Below, one piece after another: positions 8,865-15,647 of a DNA stretch of 32,468 nucleotides. The notes beneath the pieces are model-generated. The model had not been told where the DNA came from. It saw nothing but the letters and a program-made list of their open reading frames with translations, and ran no database searches. The position numbers and the translations under genes were made by a program. The DNA is from Gemmatimonadota bacterium (GTDB taxonomy: Bacteria > Gemmatimonadota > Gemmatimonadetes > Palauibacterales > Palauibacteraceae): the NCBI GenBank assembly GCA_022360695.1, contig JAKSCH010000167.1, forward strand, positions 1 to 32,468, written 5' to 3'. How positions within the stretch are numbered: the stretch's first letter is position 1; every line of letters starts with the position of its first letter.

Positions 8865-9338
8865 ATGTTACGTGGAATCCTGCTGTTCCTGCATGTCTTC
8901 GGGCTCGCGCTCTGGTTCGGCGTCACGTTCGCGCTCGCGCTCCTCACGGTTCGAGCGAACAAGACCGATGATCGAGCCGTGATCGCGTTCACGTACCGGG
9001 CGAGCTCTCAGCTCCTGAAGGGACCGGCGCTCGTCGGGATGCTGCTCACGATCGTGGCGGGGTTCGGCTTGAGCGGCGTGGGCGGGTACGGGTTCTTCGA
9101 GCTCAGCCCGCACTGGCTGTTTCAGATGCAGGTGCTCGGACTGGCGGCCTTCTTCCTCGCGATCGCGATCCAGATCCCGAACGCCGGTCGGCTCGCTCGG
9201 GCGGCCGAGGCGGCGGCGAACGCGGGCGAGGAGAGCGCGGCCTTTACGCGCTTTCGTCGGACGAACGCGCTCGTCAGCTCGATCAACGGCTTGCTGTTGA
9301 TTCTGATCACGCTGCTGGGGACGCTTCGACCGTTCTGA
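8865..9338 (+). CDS. small multi-pass membrane protein
   Basis: MLRGILLFLHVFGLALWFGVTFALALLTV... about four hydrophobic helices; ATG at 8865 within track ORF 8418..9338. Confidence 0.7.
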   Translation: MLRGILLFLHVFGLALWFGVTFALALLTVRANKTDDRAVIAFTYRASSQLLKGPALVGMLLTIVAGFGLSGVGGYGFFELSPHWLFQMQVLGLAAFFLAIAIQIPNAGRLARAAEAAANAGEESAAFTRFRRTNALVSSINGLLLILITLLGTLRPF

Positions 9339-9348
9339 CGCATCTTCC

Positions 9349-10515
9349 TCAACCGGGGTCTTCGCCCAACCACTCCGTCATCAACAGTCGGTTGCTGAGC
9401 AACCGCCATTCGGGCACGCTGTAAAGACCGAGCCGGTTCTCGTGCGCCCACACGCCGGCCCCCGCCTGGAAGTCCGCGTGGCCATCTTCGTGTCCGAAAT
9501 CGGAGCGGCCGCATACGGGTCGTAACTCGGGCACCCAAGGCGTTTCGGTGGGCGGCACCTTCCACTCGTCCCAGGTCGGAATCGGCTCCTCTTCGGTGTT
9601 GCCGACGGGAAGCTTGATCTCGAACAGGTCGACATCGTCCTGCCCGACGCCGAACACGAACACCCGCCCCTGCGTCTCGCGCACCAGATTGATTGCCTGG
9701 TACGATCGCCACGCCAGCGACCGGGGGATCTGATAGTTCACGGCGTCGGCGAACCCGTCGCACAGGGAAGCCGTATTCGACCAACGAAACTCGAGCTTCC
9801 GATTCTGAAACCCTGGTACTTCATCGGTGGCGCTCAGGACGACCAGCAAGTAACCGCGTCCCGGCACGTGGATCATCGAGGCGGCGGTCGCCATCTCGCC
9901 GGGACGATCGACGTGGACGTCGAGTATCCTCGGCCGCACCGGGTCGTTGAGATCCACGAATTGGACACGGGATTGTTCTTCGCACCTGGGCGTACGACCG
10001 CCCAAAAGCCGTGTTCGCGTCGGGCCACACTCGACGGGAACGACGAGCACCGTTCCGCAGATGGAGATCCCGCCCGCATGCCAGCACGTCTTGTCGAGCT
10101 CGATCTTCCTGAAGAGCGTGTCGCCGTCCCGCGGCTCCTCCACGCCGGCCTTGGCTGCCAGCGGGGGCGCTGGATCGTCAGGGTCTTCGGCCGACGCGAA
10201 ACGACCCACGAACACGTGCGAGAACTGGTTTCGCCGCCGCCAGTCGCCGCCCGAAACCACGATATGCTGACCGCTGACCAACCGCTGGAAACCTTGAAAG
10301 TGATTCTGGACTCCGCCGGCGTTCTGCGCCTTGGACGTGTATCGGAAGCGACTCGAGAACGTCTTCGGCCGTAGCTCCTCCCCGGCCTTGATCGACAGCG
10401 GGCTCCCGCGACGCGTCAGATCGCGGAAAGCAACCGGGACATTGTCGATCCACTGCTTTCGACACACGGCCGCCAGCTTGAGCTCTTCCTGTGGTGTGAG
10501 CTTCACTCCCGACAT
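9349..10515 (-). CDS. uncharacterised soluble beta-rich protein (propeller-like?)
   Basis: Long ORF; start MSGVKLTPQEE at 10515 follows the upstream gene; repeated short hydrophobic strands; no family recognised. Confidence 0.6.
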   Translation of the reverse strand: MSGVKLTPQEELKLAAVCRKQWIDNVPVAFRDLTRRGSPLSIKAGEELRPKTFSSRFRYTSKAQNAGGVQNHFQGFQRLVSGQHIVVSGGDWRRRNQFSHVFVGRFASAEDPDDPAPPLAAKAGVEEPRDGDTLFRKIELDKTCWHAGGISICGTVLVVPVECGPTRTRLLGGRTPRCEEQSRVQFVDLNDPVRPRILDVHVDRPGEMATAASMIHVPGRGYLLVVLSATDEVPGFQNRKLEFRWSNTASLCDGFADAVNYQIPRSLAWRSYQAINLVRETQGRVFVFGVGQDDVDLFEIKLPVGNTEEEPIPTWDEWKVPPTETPWVPELRPVCGRSDFGHEDGHADFQAGAGVWAHENRLGLYSVPEWRLLSNRLLMTEWLGEDPG

Positions 10516-10526
10516 TCGGTCGACAC

Positions 10527-11252
10527 TCAGAAGAAGGCGAAGCGCCCGCCGAGCGAGATCGCTTGAACGTCGACTGCGTCGAGCGACAGCGAGGACGGAT
10601 CTCCGCCGCTGCCGAGCCACAAGCTCTCGACACCCACGATGATCGCGAAGCCCGCGGCCCCGCCGACCGTGAGGTTGAGGCCCAGCGCGAAGCCCGACTG
10701 CGAGGCCGCGCCGACTTCGACGCTCGTTCGACGCAACGCGAATCGAGGGGTGAGGCTGCCTCGGATCACGTATCCGCCGGGCTCGCGCTCGTACGTGAGG
10801 TCTGCACCAAACGTCAGGTTGGTCTCCCTCTCGCCGCGCCCGAGCGCACCCATGCCGACGCCGCCGAAGATCGAGAACCCGATGTTGTGGTAGTCGGCCT
10901 CCTCCAGATAGCCTTGGTACCCGAGTAGGAGACCCGCCTGCGGCTTCGTTCCACCTTCATCGGCCGCGAGATCGCGGTCGAGAACGCCTACGAGCCCCTG
11001 GATGGCGACCCCGAGGATCTGTCCTTGGCCGAAGGCCGACCAACCAATCTCGCTCGGCGTGTCGTCTCCGACGAAATCCGCGCCCGTGGTCGCGTGCACC
11101 AGCCCGCCCTGAATCCACGCGATCTCGTCGTTCGGTAGCCCCAACGAAACGAGCGGCACTCCGGTGAGCTGTCCGGCCGTCGAGCTCGAGAACGTCCCGA
11201 GCAAACCCGCCGCAATGACCCCGACTTTCGGCATCCGGCATTCGCGTCTCAT
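10527..11252 (-). CDS. uncharacterised secreted / outer-membrane beta-barrel-like protein
   Basis: N-terminal hydrophobic signal VGVIAAGLLGTFSSSTAG; alternating strands with Gly and Phe (FGADLTYEREPGGYVIRGSLTPRFAL), C-terminal GGRFAFF. Confidence 0.6.
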   Translation of the reverse strand: MRRECRMPKVGVIAAGLLGTFSSSTAGQLTGVPLVSLGLPNDEIAWIQGGLVHATTGADFVGDDTPSEIGWSAFGQGQILGVAIQGLVGVLDRDLAADEGGTKPQAGLLLGYQGYLEEADYHNIGFSIFGGVGMGALGRGERETNLTFGADLTYEREPGGYVIRGSLTPRFALRRTSVEVGAASQSGFALGLNLTVGGAAGFAIIVGVESLWLGSGGDPSSLSLDAVDVQAISLGGRFAFF

Positions 11253-12409
11253 CCATGCCCCCTCAGCAAGCCCGCTTCGAGCTGTGCCTCGTACAAGCTG
11301 TCGCGCACCTCCGCGAGTTTCTGGTCGAGCGCCTCGAGCTGCTCGCGGAGCTCCGCGCGACGTGTCTTGTCGTCAGTCATCTCGAGTGCGGCTTGGATGT
11401 TTCGCATCTGACGCTGTAGCGCACCGACGTCGACCTCCAGGCTCCGCTTCGCGTCGTCCAGCTCGTCGGCACGCCGACGGAGCGCTTCCGCGCGTTGTAG
11501 ACTGTGCGTGTGGGCGGGTGCCTGGTGACCGGTGAAGATCGAGACCGCGGCAGTCCGGGCCGAGGTCAACGCCGAGCCGATGTCCACGTTCGGAACCTCG
11601 GACTTCGCCGCGAAGTACGCGCGGCGTTCTTTGCGAACGATGGCTCGGGCCTTCTTCACCTTCGCCCGGAGGTCCGCGAGGAACTTCCTCTTCTCGTCGT
11701 CCTTCGACAGGTCACGAGGACGCCACTTATCCTCGAAGCCGAACAACAGCTCCTTTAGCTCGGATGAGGCCTCGTGGAGCGTCGCGACGAAACGACGCTT
11801 GTTGAACCAGCCCGTGAGGAATCGGTGTAGCGCGATGATGGAGGTGAGGACCGCGGTGCCGATGGCGGTGACGTTCGCGGCACCGAACCCGACCCCTGAG
11901 TCGACGCGGGAGCTCAGGATCCAGTGCCCAAGCCATGTATAGAGAAAGACGAGCAACGGCGTGACCGCAAGCATCACGACGGTCGCGATGATCCACCAGT
12001 TCCTGTAGTTCAGCTCGCGTTTCAGCTTCGTTTGATAGTAGGCGATGTTGTCGTGAACGTGTGTGACGAACTGCTCGAGCGCAGCCTCCTCCTGATCCCC
12101 TAGGACCTCGAGCGCCGCAGAGAGACCGTCTCCATCCTGGTCTCCGAACGCCAGATTGTTGCAGAAACCATCCAGCACGTTCTGCTTCGCTTTACGCCGA
12201 CTGTTCCGCGTATTTGCCGTTCGTATCCGTGACCACGACTTCGCGGTCAGGAACTCATACTCCTCCGGTTGAGTCGATGAGGCCTGCGACGCGTCGGTCA
12301 TCGATCGGTCCGAGCTCTTCGACACCGAGGTGGATTCGGAGTCGACGCCTGCGGAGCTCCGGGAGTTCGGCACCGGACTGTGGTCATGAGTTGCACGCGT
12401 GTCGTCCAT
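11249..12409 (-). CDS. SLATT/DUF4231-like two-TM protein with long C-terminal coiled coil
   Basis: 'DNIAYYQTKLKRELNYRNWWIIATVVMLAVTPLLVFLYTWLG ... IGTAVLTSIIALHRFLTGWFNKRR'; coiled-coil tail AEALRRRADELDDAKRSLEVDVGALQRQM...; 4-nt overlap with downstream gene. Confidence 0.55.
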   Translation of the reverse strand: MDDTRATHDHSPVPNSRSSAGVDSESTSVSKSSDRSMTDASQASSTQPEEYEFLTAKSWSRIRTANTRNSRRKAKQNVLDGFCNNLAFGDQDGDGLSAALEVLGDQEEAALEQFVTHVHDNIAYYQTKLKRELNYRNWWIIATVVMLAVTPLLVFLYTWLGHWILSSRVDSGVGFGAANVTAIGTAVLTSIIALHRFLTGWFNKRRFVATLHEASSELKELLFGFEDKWRPRDLSKDDEKRKFLADLRAKVKKARAIVRKERRAYFAAKSEVPNVDIGSALTSARTAAVSIFTGHQAPAHTHSLQRAEALRRRADELDDAKRSLEVDVGALQRQMRNIQAALEMTDDKTRRAELREQLEALDQKLAEVRDSLYEAQLEAGLLRGHG

Positions 12410-12500
12410 GGCGAGGATCCCACGACAGACTTTGATCCGCCTCTTAGACGCGCCCCGCTATTCGGTCAGCGAGAGAGGAAGGACGCGGACTAAGGTCGGC

Positions 12501-12529
12501 AACCTGTATAGGTTTTGTCGACCAGACAA
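12501..12529 (-). promoter_or_regulatory. Two abutting dyads upstream of the SLATT-like operon (candidate operators)
   Basis: AACCTGTATAGGTT (12501-12514) and TTGTCGACCAGACAA (12515-12529), contiguous inverted repeats. Confidence 0.35.
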
Positions 12530-12653
12530 TACGAGGCGTGTGGATCCGCGAGGGCGGACACAGCCGGGTCTCTCGCCCCTGCGGCGCTTACGTGAACTTC
12601 AACGCGACAACGGCGGCGAGCCTCGGATGCCGGAGCCGAATCCGGACGACCGG

Positions 12654-14972
12654 CTAGTCGGAGACCGTACCCGGCTGGAACAGCCGCGCCAGCGATCCGA
12701 AGTGGTCGGCCCACTCGAAGGCGCGCGACGCCTCCTCCACGTTTTCGAAGCGTTGCTCGCTCAGACCCAACATGAAGTACGCCACGTAGTACTGGGCCGG
12801 GATGCTCGACTCGGTCGACGGCTCGGGCCACTCGTCCCAATCCCGTAGATAGTCGACCTGGAAGACGTCCCAGAGGAGCTCCTTGGTGCGCGTTCGGTCG
12901 ACCCAGGTCGGGGATCGGGTCGGCGGCATGTCGGCCGCGAGGTCGACCGTGTCGACGGTCTCCTCCATGGGACCGTTGACCAGCTTGAACGCGAGCCCGT
13001 GGCGCACGAGGTGCGGCTGGAACCCCCACTTGCCGTACACCGGGGGCGCGGTCGCCGCGAAGTAGACGGGTCGATCGCCCAGGGCCTCGCGGACGATGTG
13101 GTACACCATGATGTCCGGATACAGGACGTAGTCACCGCCGGGGACGGTCGCCCTCACCCATGGCGTGATGTTGAACGTCGTGTCGTTGGGGATCAGATAG
13201 CCCGGGTCGACCGCGTCGATCTCCTCGTCGGTCCACGCGATGATCGACCTCGTGGGCGGCTTGGCATCGACGCCCTGGTACGGGCCGATCGCGTTCTCGC
13301 TGTCGAAGGGACGCTGACAGACGATCGTCGTCGGAGACTCGTTCGGATCTTCGCCAGGCTCGCACGGCGCCGTGAGGTCGCGGACCTGCTTCGGATACCA
13401 CTGCGTACCCAGATACGAATGAACGATCACAGTGACGTCGCGTCGAATCCCCTCGACCTCTTGGAGATACCAAAGCGGGAAGGTGTCGTTGTCGCCGTTG
13501 GTGAACAGCACGCCGTACGGCTCGACCGACTGGAGGATGTTGTACGCCCAGTCGCGGGCCGCGAAATCGCCCGTTCGGTCGGCGCGCGCGTAGTTGAAGA
13601 ACAACGGCACCAGCGCGAGCGAGAGAAGCGGCGCCGCCTTCAGGTGCGACGGACCGAGACCGTCGCGTAGACCCTGGTCCACGGCCCCCGCCCTCGAGCG
13701 AAACGTCTCGGCGAGCTGGGACCACAACGACACCAAGCCCAGCCCCGCGTAGATCCCCCACATCTGAAACCCGATGATGTAGAAGTAGTCCCACTCGCGT
13801 ACTTCGTGCTGTAAGGGCTCCGGCGCTTCCTCGAGATAGATGGAGTATCCGTACCGGAAGTTGAGGTAGTAGACGAGCAAGAACGTGACGGTGAAGAACA
13901 GCGTCCCGAGATAGGCGAAGGTCTTCCGATCTCCCTGGATGTGCGTCCACACACCCAGAAGCGCGAGGAAGAGGAACATCATCGAGATCCCGAGCCGCGG
14001 ACCCGACCCGAGCGTGCGCGCCCACTGCCAGTCGAAGTACTGCCAGTAGTTCGCCATCTGGGCCGCGAACGGCGCCTGTCGCTCGGTGATCGGACCCGGG
14101 CCGTACTGATCTCGGATCAGCGACAGCGCGAGCGCCTCGCACTTGACCGCCAGCTTCCTGTCGCCGAAGCGGTTTTCGATCGTGGCCGGCGTGACCGCGT
14201 CCAACAGTCGCGGGCATTCCACGTCGGCCTCGTCGATGATCGGATCCTGGGCGGAGCGGATCGGGACGAACAGGAGCTGGATCGAGAATCCGACCGCGAG
14301 GAGCCCCACCCCGAGGCCGATCAAAGCGGGTCGGAGCAGCGTGCGCCAATTGTGGACGAGCACGAGCATGCCCAACGCCGGGATCGGGAGCAGGGACATC
14401 GTGTGGTTCGACCAGCCGAGTCCCAGGACCAAGGCGATGAGGAGCAGCAGTCGATCGCCCCGAGGCGTATCCGCGGCGTCGAGCCAGCGCAGCGCGAGAT
14501 AGCTCACGAACGCGACGACGAAGAGCGAAAGGGTGTACACCTTTTCGTTGAGGTTGGACTGGCTCCACACCGTGAAGGCCGTGGCTCCGATCCAGATCGC
14601 GGCCAACGTCGCGACGAGGACTTCGTGTCGGTTGGTCCGGAAATGCGAAACGAAGCGCGCGACGGTGAGGAACCAGAAGAACGTCGCGCCGGCCGACAGC
14701 GTCGCGCTCAACAGATTGATGCGGTACGCGATGGGGAGCCCCGTCCACGCGAGCGACATCTCCCAGACCCGACCGACCAGCACGAACAACGCGTTTCCGG
14801 GCGGGTGCGGCATCCCGAGGATGTGCGCGGTCGCGATGTACTCGGACGTGTCCCAGAACCCGGTCGTCGGGGCCAACGTAAGGACGTAGAGGACCCAGAC
14901 CATGACGGCCGTGCAGAGGGCCCACAGCCGCAGGGTCATCGGGCCGACTTTCTCGCGCTCGATTCCGTTCAT
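12654..14972 (-). CDS. DUF2723 (GT-C-like) multi-pass membrane protein
   Basis: 'VLYVLTLAPTTGFWDTSEYIATAHILGMPHPPGNALFVLVGRVWEM' DUF2723 signature; many TM helices; 'VLFTNGDNDTFPLWYLQEVEGIRRDVTVI'. Confidence 0.9.
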   Translation of the reverse strand: MNGIEREKVGPMTLRLWALCTAVMVWVLYVLTLAPTTGFWDTSEYIATAHILGMPHPPGNALFVLVGRVWEMSLAWTGLPIAYRINLLSATLSAGATFFWFLTVARFVSHFRTNRHEVLVATLAAIWIGATAFTVWSQSNLNEKVYTLSLFVVAFVSYLALRWLDAADTPRGDRLLLLIALVLGLGWSNHTMSLLPIPALGMLVLVHNWRTLLRPALIGLGVGLLAVGFSIQLLFVPIRSAQDPIIDEADVECPRLLDAVTPATIENRFGDRKLAVKCEALALSLIRDQYGPGPITERQAPFAAQMANYWQYFDWQWARTLGSGPRLGISMMFLFLALLGVWTHIQGDRKTFAYLGTLFFTVTFLLVYYLNFRYGYSIYLEEAPEPLQHEVREWDYFYIIGFQMWGIYAGLGLVSLWSQLAETFRSRAGAVDQGLRDGLGPSHLKAAPLLSLALVPLFFNYARADRTGDFAARDWAYNILQSVEPYGVLFTNGDNDTFPLWYLQEVEGIRRDVTVIVHSYLGTQWYPKQVRDLTAPCEPGEDPNESPTTIVCQRPFDSENAIGPYQGVDAKPPTRSIIAWTDEEIDAVDPGYLIPNDTTFNITPWVRATVPGGDYVLYPDIMVYHIVREALGDRPVYFAATAPPVYGKWGFQPHLVRHGLAFKLVNGPMEETVDTVDLAADMPPTRSPTWVDRTRTKELLWDVFQVDYLRDWDEWPEPSTESSIPAQYYVAYFMLGLSEQRFENVEEASRAFEWADHFGSLARLFQPGTVSD

Positions 14973-15153
14973 GTGCCCGTGTGGTACGCCGGTGTGCTCA
15001 TCCGGTTCATGCGTCGCGAATCCCCAGGCGGGGTGGCCCGTACGCCAAGGGGCGGGGTCCGTCGAACGCGGGTCGCGCCGCCTGAAACCTGGCGCGCCGA
15101 AGCTAGTCGGCGGGGGTTTTGGGAGCGAGCCCCTTGCGGGCCGTGTCGACCCA

Positions 15154-15188
15154 TGCTACGTATGTAGCAGTATGCTACATTTGTGACA
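15154..15188 (+). promoter_or_regulatory. Two BlaI-type operators upstream of blaI/M56
   Basis: TGCTACGTATGTAGCA (15154-15169) and TGCTACATTTGTGACA (15173-15188), 19 bp centre to centre, close to the CTACATATGTAG-type BlaI/MecI site. Confidence 0.7.
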
Positions 15189-15257
15189 TAAATGCGGGTC
15201 GTGCACGTCCCGGCGACCCTGTGCGTGGATGAGCCCGGGAAGAGAGGCGCCTTCTTC

Positions 15258-15647
15258 GTGTCAGCGAACGACGTGGTCCCGCTCAGCCGTCGAGAGCGTC
15301 AAATCATGGACATCCTGTTCCGGCTGGAGCGGGCGAGCGTCGCCGACGTCCGCGGCGAGCTCCCTCAAGCGCCCAGCTATTCCGCCGTGCGCACCATGCT
15401 CGGCCGATTGGAAGAGAAGGGGCACGTGACGCACGAGCAGGATGGCGCACGCTACCTCTACCGCGCCGCGATCGACGCCGCATCGGCGCGCGAGTCCGCG
15501 CTCGAGCGGATGGTGCGGACGTTCTTCGAGGGATCTCCCGGTAAGACGGTCGCCGCCCTGCTCGATCGCTCGGCGGGCGACCTCGGCGAAGATGAGCTCT
15601 CCGAGCTCGCGGATTTGATCGAACGTATGCGAAGGGAGCGAACGTGA
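15258..15647 (+). CDS. blaI: BlaI/MecI/CopY family transcriptional repressor (GTG 15258; ORF extends to ATG 15192)
   Basis: 'PLSRRERQIMDILFRLERASVADVRGELPQAPSYSAVRTMLGRLEEKGHVTHEQDGARYLYRA'. Confidence 0.93.
   Translation: MSANDVVPLSRRERQIMDILFRLERASVADVRGELPQAPSYSAVRTMLGRLEEKGHVTHEQDGARYLYRAAIDAASARESALERMVRTFFEGSPGKTVAALLDRSAGDLGEDELSELADLIERMRRERT

Noticed and set aside
13132-14925. 597-aa minus-strand ORF
   Set aside because: Alternative frame of the DUF2723 gene on the same strand; low-complexity Arg/Gly-rich translation
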